Positions 20,401 to 29,822 of a stretch of 64,000 nucleotides of DNA are shown one piece after another; the stretch's first letter is position 1, and each line of letters opens with the position of its first letter. A program made the translations under genes and the position numbers. The notes under the pieces were generated by a model. That model saw only the letters and a list, made by a program, of their open reading frames with translations, was not told where the DNA came from and made no database searches. Source of the stretch: Eutreptiella sp. 'Long Island Sound 2002' (Eukaryota; Euglenozoa; Euglenophyceae; Eutreptiales; Eutreptiaceae); the NCBI GenBank assembly GCA_964036045.1, contig OZ038384.1:43897704-43961703 (forward strand). The letters are read 5' to 3'.

Positions 20401-22245
20401 AAGGAAACCTGTTTGCTGTGACGGGATACAGTGGAGAAGTACATCCTCTAACTGGATCAGGAGGATGTTGGTGAGCCACTTCTGCCTTGTAGTTTGCAGT
20501 GCAATTGGTCAGAGCGAATCTGGTGTTTGCATCGCCTTTGTCTTGGGGATCATGGTCACCACTCCCGAGGTACATGTCCCTGGCATTTTGCCCACTTCGA
20601 GGAAACGTTTCATTGAGTCATACATTTGCGGCCCGAAGATGTCCGAGAACCTCTTGAAGAATTTTGCCGAGAAACCATCCGATCCAGGGGAGCTGTTGCT
20701 GTTCAGCCTCATAAGGCCTTCATGAACAATGTCCAGGGATAGTTGCTTGAAAAGAAGTCGACCTGCCTTGTGCAGCCGCTGTTCCACTCCTAACGACTTC
20801 AGATAGGCCACACAATCTTCTTCGGTGGATCCCGTCGGTGTGGACACTTTGTCCCAATGGTCCACCAACTCTTTTGCCACCGCCTTTGCCCCCCGTATCG
20901 CCGAGCCTGTCCTGGATACCAGCTGTTGAAGTTTCTTCCGCTCCTGCAACTCCCGCATTAACCGATACAATTCGTTCCTTTGCGTTCTCGGATCTCCTGA
21001 GGTTTCCCCGGTCGTGATCACCCCCTTGAGCTTGGACAGTGTTTCCATGCCCGTTCTGTCACGCTGAGCCTTTTCATACACCCCCACTAGGAGGGTGTAG
21101 GCTGTTGCTGCATCTATTGCTGCGATCCCTAGTGATGATAGAAATTGGTAGACCGTTGGTGCGACAGAGTCTCTCGTGGATCCACCCAGGAACCGCAGGG
21201 CCTGTAGTTCTACCGACTGCTTTTTGTTTTTATGCTCCCTTTGATGGTTGATCGCCTTCTTTTGGATGCAGCTCAGCGCCTCTTCCCACCATTGATCCCC
21301 TGTTGACTTGATAGACTTGAGAGATGTCTCCAGATCTTCCATTGCCTCCGGGTCGTGAAGGATGGTCTCTGGGCAGTAGAATCTGGGGACCGTGTCCTCT
21401 GTGTCGAAGGACAGGGGTGTGAATTCAGCCAGGAGCGCCTTGTGGTCTGAGTTGGCAGCAAACATGGGGTACACGTTGGTCGCCAGGCTCAGCAATTCAG
21501 ATGTTGTGTGGATGCGGTCAATACGGCGTAGCCTCTGCGGGTCGAGTCGCTCTCCTTCTCGGGGGTAGCCGTATGTGAAGCCCGTCGGACACGATGCTTC
21601 CTTGTCCTTGATGTCCGTCAGGGTTGGGCAGTGAATATCCACCCAAACATCCTGCAGACCCGCTTTCGCCAAGGTTGTTACCTCCTGGTCTCTGGCACGT
21701 AAAGACGTGTCATGCTCAAACTCTGGGGGCGCAAAGGCGTCCCTGTGTTTTACAACTAAACTATTGTGATCAGCACATAAAATCCGGTTTGGTCCATGTA
21801 ACTCCTTGGCGACGTCTTTCCATTGCGACTGTCGACGCGTGTGCTTGTGGTGGAAGTGGACCACAACTATGGTGATCTCCAGCGGACCACTCGACAGCGA
21901 GGCTTTCAACGCCCTGGGAGACAAGAACTTCATTGATTGCAGTGTCCACATGGATGTTTTCCACGCCAGTGCCACCCCTCCCCTTTCTTCTTCATGAGGT
22001 GGTCCGTCCAGGCCATACACGTACTTTGACAAGCACTGCACGCCCGCTTGACGATCCTCCACCGTGACGAAGTGTGGTTCTTGGATGGCGAAGAAGTCCA
22101 CCTCCAGGGACCGCAGCAGTGACCCTAGGGCCACTATGCGCTTTTGCTTACGCTTTCTCATGGTTATTTTTGTTTGAAACCCATTGATATTTTGGGACAA
22201 TACTCTGAGCGTGCTGCTCAGAGGGATGCTTGAGGCTGACGTCAT
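17401..22245 (-). pseudogene. LINE-1 ORF2: endonuclease, reverse transcriptase and RNase H, with two in-frame stops
   Basis: One reading frame of 1,615 codons from ATG 22245 to TAA 17401, interrupted only by TGA at codon 579 (20511-20509) and TAA at codon 1340 (18228-18226). Residues 14-250 form an APE-type endonuclease: NING (19-22), QEPH (55-58), ADHN, RRIDRIHTTSEL and NSDHKALL all keep their catalytic residues. RT follows: IPKTK before the first stop, motif A VDFRNAFPTM, motif B RQGDPLSPALF, motif C MMYADDLITFF (YADD 735-738), then a CX2CX7HX4C knuckle (CPVCSQKETIKHAMVEC). RNase H starts just after the second stop: YTDGS, NNGAELWAA, LLTDSQYL and HVPAHVNVQGNEMAN retain D, E, D and H. The first stop replaces the invariant Arg of the RT RPI motif. 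Because the frame is otherwise clean, the element is young or the stops are recent; without readthrough it would yield only endonuclease. Confidence 0.9.
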
Positions 22246-23840
22246 CGTGGTGCTCCATTGGACGACGAAGCCTCATCTTCCTTCAAGTCCCGCTTGCGTT
22301 TGAGGGAGCTGATGACCTTGTCGACTTGGTCATCGAACTCCATGGCCTTGGCCATTTCTCCCGCCGTGATTAGGCCTTGCCTGCGTGACTTCGAGTCATC
22401 TGTGTTTCTGGGCCGGTCTGTGATTCGCCTTTTCCGCGCCTCGTAATCCGCCTCGGAGATCACAAACATCGGAGGCATCCCAGAATCTGACAGGTAGACC
22501 TTTCCAATCAGCTGTGTCACACTTTCCCCGGTCAATCGCCAGGTGGCAGTGCGCATCTCCCCAACACTCCATCTGACGCGGTCCGCGATGTACCGGCAGT
22601 GCACTGAGGGTGCAAGGGCCTCAGTCAGGTCTGAGAGGTACCACCACGGTGCCACATCCAGAATGTACACTCTGCCCACAAGGTCCTTCTTCCATGTCGA
22701 GGGGATTGTGGGCTTGGAGATGATATCCCTATCGAGGAACTGTCCTGTCCTCAAGTCCTTGAAGACAGCCCCGATAGCAGCCACCAGTTCACGATACCTT
22801 GTCTTCAGCAGTGAGTGCCCAGTTTCCGTGAGACCCAGCAGCAGTTTGCTGGGCCCCAGCACGTGGATTTTCGCTGGCGATTGTGCTTGCAGCACGCCCG
22901 GGATTGTCCAAAACATCGCGAGAACTGAGGCATACAGCATGGGAGACCATGTTTCCTTGTGCGTCTTCTTGATCCACACCTCATAGACAGCAGTCATGTT
23001 GGTCACGTTGGCACCACGATACCATTCCACGGGCTGGATCTGGAACCTTGGCTTGGATCCGAACTGTGATACCACAGTATTCACCTGTTCCTCATTCAAC
23101 TCCGTGAAGAACAATTTTGAGTTCCGTGGGTTTGTCCCCGGGAGGAGATGGACTTCATCAGAGTTCATGCCAATAGACCCCAACAGCCCGTTGACTAGGT
23201 CATTGTGGACCTGCACAGCGTATTGGTTATCCCGCACGTCTGGCTCGTGGAACACCACCTTGTCAACCTCTGCCCCAGGCGTCATAAGCCGCAGAAGCTT
23301 ATACGTTGGGGGCGGAGATAGGCTTCTGGAGTCCCTTGTGCTGCTTGCAATCCAGACATCAAATCGATCATGTGTGCGCATGTGCATGAGGGACCTGTCC
23401 GCCATTTGTAACTTTTCGCGGCCGAAAGGCAAGTTTGAGTTGAGGGCGAGTGCCCGATTGAGAAATGATGGCCTGTCATCATCATCGCTGACAGGTTCAA
23501 GCAGGATAGCAACAAAGCGGCCCAGCATGGGCAAATCAGCAAGTAGTCTCTTAATCGCATGTTGGATTTTATCATATTCAGTCATTTCCCCAACGAGCAC
23601 AACATTGGGGCGACTGCCGTAAAGGACGGCAGCAAGTTTTTCAGACGAGTCGCAGTCCTTGAAGAGGTCGTACGACAGGGAGGCAGCCTCTGGAACTCCA
23701 CTCTTCAGCACCACTTCGTCCTGAATGATATAGTCGGCGTCATCAATGGCTGCCAAACACGCCAGTTGACCGGCGTCGGCAGGAACGATGACCTCGTCGC
23801 CTGGCGTGGCCAGACGGGCCTGGGTGTCCCGGACACTCAT
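22242..23840 (-). CDS. LINE-1 ORF1 protein, 532 aa
   Basis: Intact ORF. The first ATG after an upstream in-frame TGA is at 23840 (MSVRDTQARLATPGDEVIVP); the frame is open a little further upstream but without an ATG. The protein has an acidic N-terminal half, a central region with WSPMLYASVLAMFWTIPGVL, and basic clusters near the C-terminus (EARKRRITDRPRNTDDSKSR and SSLKRKRDLKEDE) that could bind RNA or act in nuclear import. I see no zinc knuckle and cannot assign an RRM by eye. Its TGA stop overlaps the ORF2 start in the sequence ATGA (22245-22242), a stop-start overlap known from some LINEs (SART1, for example) to allow reinitiation. Expected role: RNA-binding partner of ORF2 in the retrotransposition particle. 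Confidence 0.8.
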   Translation of the reverse strand: MSVRDTQARLATPGDEVIVPADAGQLACLAAIDDADYIIQDEVVLKSGVPEAASLSYDLFKDCDSSEKLAAVLYGSRPNVVLVGEMTEYDKIQHAIKRLLADLPMLGRFVAILLEPVSDDDDRPSFLNRALALNSNLPFGREKLQMADRSLMHMRTHDRFDVWIASSTRDSRSLSPPPTYKLLRLMTPGAEVDKVVFHEPDVRDNQYAVQVHNDLVNGLLGSIGMNSDEVHLLPGTNPRNSKLFFTELNEEQVNTVVSQFGSKPRFQIQPVEWYRGANVTNMTAVYEVWIKKTHKETWSPMLYASVLAMFWTIPGVLQAQSPAKIHVLGPSKLLLGLTETGHSLLKTRYRELVAAIGAVFKDLRTGQFLDRDIISKPTIPSTWKKDLVGRVYILDVAPWWYLSDLTEALAPSVHCRYIADRVRWSVGEMRTATWRLTGESVTQLIGKVYLSDSGMPPMFVISEADYEARKRRITDRPRNTDDSKSRRQGLITAGEMAKAMEFDDQVDKVISSLKRKRDLKEDEASSSNGAPR

Positions 23841-23938
23841 GCGGTCAGGGGACAAGGAGGTGGCGTCGGCGACAGTTTGTCAAGGCCCAGCGGCCTGGGC
23901 AAGCATGGACAAAAAGACACCGAAAAAAAATAGACACT

Positions 23939-24429
23939 CAGAAAGGGGGGGGGGGTACTGTCAGTTTGTGTCATCGTTGTGTCTATGTGATGATACATTG
24001 GTTCATTGTAAGCGTCAGTGTTGATTTAACCTGTGTTTCTAGCAGTGCGTAAATTGAACGGTTGGGGGGGAAATAGGGGTCATTTGCTATGGATTGAAAT
24101 ATTTGCGCTCTGCAGAGCGCAAAACTTATTGCATGTCATGTGAAAAAGCAAAAACAAACACTATGGACCCGCACAAACAACATCAAGCAGTACAGGATAG
24201 CACAAAGGATACAAAAGAAAAAACCCCCTGTGATTGTAAAGGCACCATGTAAACTTCAATCCAACTAGAAGATGTCAATCATCATTATCATTGTTCCATT
24301 AGTATAGCAAAGTACCAAGTCAATAAAAAATGCTGCTATGTAGTGGTTTTTTGAAATTTGCGGTCTGCAGAGCGCCATGGTGGCAATCCAAAAGAATTAG
24401 GTATGCTGTAGTGGCCATTTGACTTGGGA
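23939..24429. other. Non-coding flank with poly(G) and palindromes
   Basis: No ORF of note. G tract at about 23946-23956. A perfect palindrome with core TTGCGCTCTGCAGAGCGCAA lies at 24102-24123 and a degenerate one at 24357-24376. The rest is AT-richer than the LINE. Confidence 0.5.
24102..24123. repeat. Perfect 22-bp palindrome, GCGCTCTGC family
   Basis: The core TTGCGCTCTGCAGAGCGCAA extended by one T and one A is its own reverse complement over 22 bp. Relatives: 15311-15330, 24357-24376, 25047-25065, 25372-25391 and 25442-25462. Could form a hairpin or bind a dimeric protein; no function is shown. Confidence 0.8.
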
Positions 24430-25040
24430 CACGGGTGGGCCGTCTCCTCGCTTTTAGACGCGACTCCCCCCCCAGTAGAAGTGGGCCGAAGGCCCCTGGG
24501 GGGGGGGGGGGGGGGGGGGGGGCTTTTTTTTTGGGGGGGGGCTAGCCGCCGAGGAGGGCTTCTCTAAAAATTCTCGGGGGTCCCCAACAAAGGGAACAAA
24601 ATAGAAACTCAAAACCTACGCCGGGGGTCACCATGATGCACCACGCAACAAAGCGTGGATTCAAAGATTGTCCCGGTTTCCTCAATAGCACCGGACGGTT
24701 GGGGCCCAAAAGAGGGCCGAAATGCTACATCACCCCTGCATTCTCGGGGGTCCCCAACAAAGGGAACAAAATCGGAAGTCAAAACCTATGCTGGGGGTCA
24801 CCATGATGCACCACGCAACGAAGCGTGGATTCAAAGATTGTCCTAAGTGCGCCCCCTTAGCGCACCCCCTAAAAGGTCACCGGTGGGGCACGGGTCCAAA
24901 AAGATGCCCAGCGCGCGCCCAGCGCGCTAACGTTCCCCCTATGTATGGCTAGTAGCCATTGACCCTTGGTAACTAAGTGGGCCCGGAGGGGGGGGGGGGG
25001 GGGAGTCGCGTACCCGGACCGAGGAGACGCCCCCCCCGTG
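24430..25040. mobile_element. hAT-type MITE, copy 1 (611 bp) with 8-bp target duplication
   Basis: Flanked by ACTTGGGA at 24422-24429 and 25041-25048, an exact 8-bp direct duplication. Terminal inverted repeats of about 43 bp start CACGGGTGGGCCGTCTCCTC on the left and the mirrored CACGGGGGGGGCGTCTCCTC on the right, both followed by CGCGACTCCCCCC. 8-bp duplications and CA...TG ends are typical of hAT elements. Inside are a 25-base G run (24498-24522) and a tandem duplication of about 145-175 bp (repeating TTCTCGGGGGTCCCCAACAA and ATGATGCACCACGCAAC), absent from copy 2. No transposase is encoded. Confidence 0.9.
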
Positions 25041-25046
25041 ACTTGG

Positions 25047-25065
25047 GAGCTCTGCAAAGCGCAAA
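25047..25065. repeat. Degenerate GCGCTCTGC palindrome
   Basis: GAGCTCTGCAAAGCGCAAA directly beside MITE copy 1; its left arm overlaps the target duplication, so the MITE inserted at the edge of this palindrome. Confidence 0.5.
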
Positions 25066-25075
25066 AATAGAAAAA

Positions 25076-25284
25076 CATTTTGTTGAGTTGTGACACTGAA
25101 TAGTTCCGCCATCAAGGTAGAGAATGCACATAGGCGGCTAGGCCTAGAAAGTATGTACAGTCAGGGTTGCTTGGCCACTAGATGGGATGCGGGTCAGGCA
25201 CTTCTCCACAATGGAGAGTCCAATGGGGGCGTGTACCTTGTTTGCACTGTACACTCGATGCAGGAGGTGGGGCCTACACAAAAA
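25076..25284 (-). mobile_element. SINE-like retroposon, copy A (older)
   Basis: About 75-80% similar to the element at 31159-31358 over its full length (shared blocks GCCATCAAGG, ATGTACAG, TTCTCCACA, CAATGGGGGCG, ACTGTACACTC). Possible decayed target duplications at 25058-25075 and 25285-25302 differ at three positions, all transitions. The T-rich left end would be the A-tail of a minus-strand insertion. No clear Pol III boxes. Confidence 0.6.
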
Positions 25285-25371
25285 AGCACAAAAATGGAGA
25301 AATTGGAAATTAATACCCTTGTTCCACTTCCTTGATGCAAATACGTGCTTCCATTTGGCGAGTGGCGAAGA

Positions 25372-25462
25372 GTTGCGCCCTGCAGCGCGCTACACCTGCA
25401 AATGGTGTACATCAAGGGCTTGAAGATGACAGTTTGGCTTCGGAGCGCTCTGTAGAGCGCAA
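25372..25462. repeat. Two further GCGCTCTGC palindromes
   Basis: GTTGCGCCCTGCAGCGCGCT at 25372-25391 and GCGCTCTGTAGAGCGC at 25445-25460, 70 bp apart. Confidence 0.55.
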
Positions 25463-25754
25463 CAATGTTCATACCCTTGGAATTAAGGTCTTCAAATCAA
25501 GTCGCAAACAACATCCCTGTGAACAGTTCAAAATGGGGGTATAAAATGGACATATCAAAAATCTACAATTTCACATGTCAGTTTTCACTAGTGAAAAACG
25601 ACACTTTCACTCCTACAATTTTGGGTCCGATCCAACACCCCGAGGGCTGACCTAGGAAGCCGCCTAAGATCATCATAATCCAACATCCACCTATAACAAA
25701 GAGTGTGCAACAAAACCGGGTAAAAATTGGCTAAAATGGCTGAAAATGGGTGAA

Positions 25755-26110
25755 CATGGGTGAACATGGGTGGTAATTCAAATGTGCCACATCCTCAATG
25801 CACAAGAAGCGCAAAAAATTCTGTTATGGAACAACCAACTAGCGGAAAAAAAGGCCAAAACTAGGGTTCAAGTAGTCGCCACACAAAAGTTTGTACAGTG
25901 TGCGCACTGCGGGCGCACTGTGTGCACGGCATTCACATTGTCAACCACAATGGAGTCCCCTAGTTTGGCGAAGAAAGCCGCAATCCACACGCCGTACATT
26001 TTGGCCCTACAGATTGTCAGCGGACCTAACAGCCGTTACTCCATGCGCATAGTGTTGTTGACCACCCCTGTGCCGGCTCGTGCTTTCAACAAGCTGCCAT
26101 TGTTGCACCA
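25755..26110 (-). pseudogene. LINE 3' remnant: RNase H fragment plus 3' tail
   Basis: Minus-strand translation from about 26079 reads AGTGVVNNTMRME, a TAA, then LGPLTICRAKMYGVWIAA and GDSIVVDNVNAVHTV. This matches the copy at 57.5 kb (AGTGVANRRMRIQARVLGP, EMYGVWIGRA, GDSIVLDNRA) and the RNase H of LINE-2 (VEMYGAAIGATIA, YIDNMAV). The catalytic Glu before MYG is Lys here. The sequence then passes into the family's 3' tail (about 25900-25765) and C/T-rich tail repeats (CCCATGTTCACCCATTTTC, 25735-25765). It is a 5'-truncated, decayed LINE insertion. Homology at both DNA and protein level supports the call. Confidence 0.65.
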
Positions 26111-26151
26111 CACAGACTTGGTGGGCTGTCCATGCTGGCGCCATGCGTATC

Positions 26152-27189
26152 CTAAGTGCGCCACGATGGGTTGCACGAGACTAGTGCCGACCTTGGGGCG
26201 TAGGGAATGCAAGCATTTGTGTGGTACAAGTTATTCGAACCTATAGTCATCGGAGTCCGCATCACAGAAAAGGTACTCCATATTTGACTAGTTCTACGAC
26301 AAGCAGCCCACACTTTGCCACTTGAGCAACACCACTCAGCCCTTGGACCCCATTTCAACATCACATACTCCACCTTCCCCTTTCCCATCTCCCTAAACAA
26401 ACAAATCCTCAACAAACATCCTTCATAGACTCTCCCAAACATCAACAACATCTGTGAACTACCATTATCACCCCTACCTACCCTCAAAATTAATGAAAAA
26501 CATTGAGGTCGGCAGAACAAACTCCACTCTCTAATCCCCTGACCCCAACTGCAGGCAATCATTGAAATCAAGGATTTTCATCCACATAAAACCCAAAAGA
26601 AAGTGATTTCCTCAGTGATTTCCACCCTACACCAGTAGCCACTCCAAACTATCCCCTAGTTACCCAATCGGTGATCCGTCCTGCACCCATTTTTTGAAAA
26701 TTAGTGTGGATAATCAGCGTACGATTTTGCCGGGTCTGTCAAAATCCGAAGAAAAAAAATTGCATTCCCGACACCCCACAACCATAACTGTTCAAACAAC
26801 TCAAAGCCATTAAAGCCGCCAACCCACAGAAAAACAGCAAAAACCCCTTTAAACCTTCCCCTCAAGCCCTTCCATGTGCCACCCAGCCCCTTCTCCAAAA
26901 CACCTAATAATCCTCTCCTCACCTTCAAACCCCTGCTCTGTACTTTCAGCCGGCTTAACCCCCACACCTCTGCCCCTAAACACCTCAAACTCTCCCAGTT
27001 ACGTAGCTTCACCACCAGGCCTTTCTCTGCAAGTTTGCAGCAATTATAATATGGACAAATCTCCTCCACCATCCTCCGCTTAACCTCTGCATTTCTCCTG
27101 CTCCTAAACCCGATTCCTTTCCATCTTCCAATGTTCAGGCAAATCCCTTCAAAAACAGCAAACAATACGTCTTCCTCCACTCCCCACAA
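26152..27189 (-). other. Unrecognised coding-like region
   Basis: The minus strand is open for 139 codons (26571-26152; LILRVGRGDNGSSQMLLMFG) and 162 codons (27189-26701; RRMVEEICPYYNCCKLAEKG, rich in Leu, Gly, Arg and Lys). The plus strand is strongly pyrimidine-rich, which could create the openness without coding. No motif was recognised. A decayed retroelement ORF is possible given the RNase H remnant immediately downstream. Confidence 0.25.
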
Positions 27190-28800
27190 CTCTTTGCACC
27201 ACCATCATCCACATGAGCCACCAAGCAGAATGCTCCCTAAGACCACCAGAAGACCCGGGCAATCCGAATCCGCTCTGCGGTAAAGAAGGGGTGGTATGCT
27301 CATCTTACTCCGCAGTTTGTACCAACCAGCTACCGGCAGCGGAGATGGAGCCACAAAACGTCAACAGTGTCTCCTCCATGTAGCATTCCATGCTGGGCAA
27401 GAAACTGCTGTGCTCTTTAAAAAAAATGAATGAAATCCTTCCCCAAAATCCTTGCCATCATAGCATTGCACCACACATTACTTCAACCATTTCTTGGACA
27501 TCATATCCGCAGCATAAATTGTGCATCAAAAAGCTGGAACATCTCTTCCATGTGGACAAATGACTGAAGGAGGGGAAAGAAAGGAGGTTGATATAATATG
27601 TTGTGACTAGTGTGACACAGTGCAAGACTGCTTCACCAACAATTTGGCCCAAGATAGATCAAGTGGTTCAAACAGCCGAGTCTATATCTTCACCGAGATG
27701 TAGAATAAGGCCAGGGACCCAATAAGTTGTTGGTATTGGTGCCCTCCCAGGGCCGCATTCTGGCAGGGCTGAGATGTTTTAGTAATATGCTGCACTGAAT
27801 GGCAAATAGTGGAAGGGTGAATTTTGCATCAGTGGAAATTTGTTCAAGCACACCTGCCAGTTAGGGTGGTTAGATGCCCTACCCTCTTTCGAGCAACAAA
27901 TGCACTGCATTAATTACATGCTGGCAGAATGTGGCGGAAAATCAGGGGAACCTGCATTTACCCATGGATGGCTGAATGGCTAATAAATGTGAAGGGAAAC
28001 TGCTTACAGTGGATTCCTGGAGAAGCACAGGTATTCAAGCAGACAGAATCTAGAAAGGTTACAACATATGAAAAATCGCACCTGCTAACCACACACCCAC
28101 ACAACACTCAACGACTGCAGAAAATATGCCACCTCGGCAACGATCCTCTTGTGCATTCAGACACCAGATACCGGAACACTCAACTGCAACCCTGAGAATG
28201 CATCCACACCCGACCGAGCACCCACACAAACACCCAACAGCATCCCTTAGCATTGGACCACTGTGCCAAAACCCACCTCGATGTATGCATGCCCAGTATC
28301 ACTTACACACGCAAACACGGAAACTTGCAGCTGCATATGAGTGAATCTGGTGCACTGCCGAGGGATGTGGGGTTCTCCAAGGACGCCTTCACAGTCCCGC
28401 AGCCATGGGATGCGGACTTCTAGGTCTATGCCGACCTCACTCATCAGGACTGCTGTCCAATCGATTTCAGAGTGGCTGTACAGTGGCTGTCGCTGTCATC
28501 AGTGGCGGCGGTCTGTGCTTCCCCTGTGTCTCGGAATTGCGCGGTCCTTTCCCAGTGGCTTTCCCCTGCTACCTGCACTCCACGCTCTCAGCCCTCATAC
28601 ATTCACCCAGTGCCTCCAGTTGTTCATATGGAACAAAGGAAGTACAGAAATATGCAACCTGCCTCATACGTGTATGGAAGTCAATATGCGCAATATTGAA
28701 TGCATATCTGTTCATGCGTGCTGTAGTACTGCATTGTGTACCACGTCATGAAAGGAGTGTGGCCCCAGTGCTCAATTGACAATGTGCCACGGGTCACAGC
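27190..28800. other. No gene recognised
   Basis: Moderate base composition with only short ORFs. The plus-strand frames at 28341-28779 overlap each other without a motif. No repeat, RNA gene or transposon end was found. Confidence 0.4.
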
Positions 28801-29650
28801 CGTGTACGAGTGACGTGCTGTGGTGGTGGTCTGCCACTTGACTCACGTGATCCATCAAAGGGCAGGCGCAGAGAGAGTGTGTGTGTGTGTCTGTGGCGGG
28901 GGGGGGGGGGCAATATTAAAGAGGGAGACCCAAATGGGTTCAAGGCTCCCGTGGTCACCTTAGGCGCCACTAAAAGCAGGCCAGCGTCCAGTCCTGATGG
29001 CCTGTCTGCACGCCCGTCTGGCGCCTGTCTGGGTCGCAGCTGGGAGCCTCGCCTGGGCCAGAACCTCTGGGGGATGGGGGCTTGTGTGACCTCTGTTCCT
29101 GCACGGATCGTGCCGTGCTGCGTCCTGCAGCTGCATGCATGCTCTCTTAGCAACGGATACTCAGCTACCGAACGCCCACGTGTCTTAGCCGGGGGGGGGG
29201 GGGGGGTGGGGGTGGCTCCGCCCTCCCCCTCTTAAAAGTATGGCGGGGGCGCTACGTGCATATTGGGTGATGCGTGCATGAAGCTGTACGAAATGCGCAA
29301 TGCCGTTTACTGGCCCACAGCACAGCCTTGTCCGCATGGGCGTGCACCGTAACTTGGAACTGCACCAACACTGCTGCCACAAACATGATGACAGAAAACA
29401 GCATTGAGCGGGGCTTCAGGGTTCACGACAGGAATTATAGCTGGACACAAAAATTGTAATGACTCGCGCTGTGCTTGTGTCAGAAGAGATCAAAACAGTG
29501 CGCACTCAGATTAACATGAGACTCTGGCGGACAACAACCCAATCGCTGTTGGGACGAAACAGGGGTGCCGTTCGGTTGAGAAGGCAATGGCCAAGGGAGG
29601 TCGGATGGAGGGATCTGCCTCCCCTTCCAAGCATCAGCTGGAGATGAAAG
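28801..29650. other. No gene recognised; two poly(G) tracts
   Basis: GTGTGT followed by a G tract at 28879-28911, and a G run near 29191-29206. A plus-strand ORF (28810-29235) spans both tracts and is probably an artefact. Confidence 0.35.
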
Positions 29651-29822
29651 AAAGAGATGCAGGGGGAGGATTTGCAGGCAAGCCAAAGCGGTTTCCACAT
29701 GGACACACCATCAAAGACCCTTCCCCCTGACCCAGGCATGCAGGAAGCAGCAGGAGGACCTTGGCCCAGCCTGCCCAGTTCCAGCACCCCAGGTTATACC
29801 TTCATTTCAGCAAATGGCTCAC

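Larger units (their letters stand above)
16921..23935 (-). mobile_element. LINE-1: nearly complete bicistronic non-LTR retrotransposon
   Basis: Order on the minus strand: short 5' leader, ORF1 (23840-22242), ORF2 endonuclease-RT-RNase H (22245-17401), then about 480 bp of 3' sequence that still looks partly coding in other frames (FKVQALGQLDAIANEGLQAV near 17040) before the boundary with the 1.1-kb repeat at 16920. A stretch at the 5' end (ACACCGAAAAAAAATAGACA, 23919-23938) recurs in variant form at 15121-15140. No target-site duplication or poly(A) tail was identified, so the ends are approximate. Confidence 0.8.
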
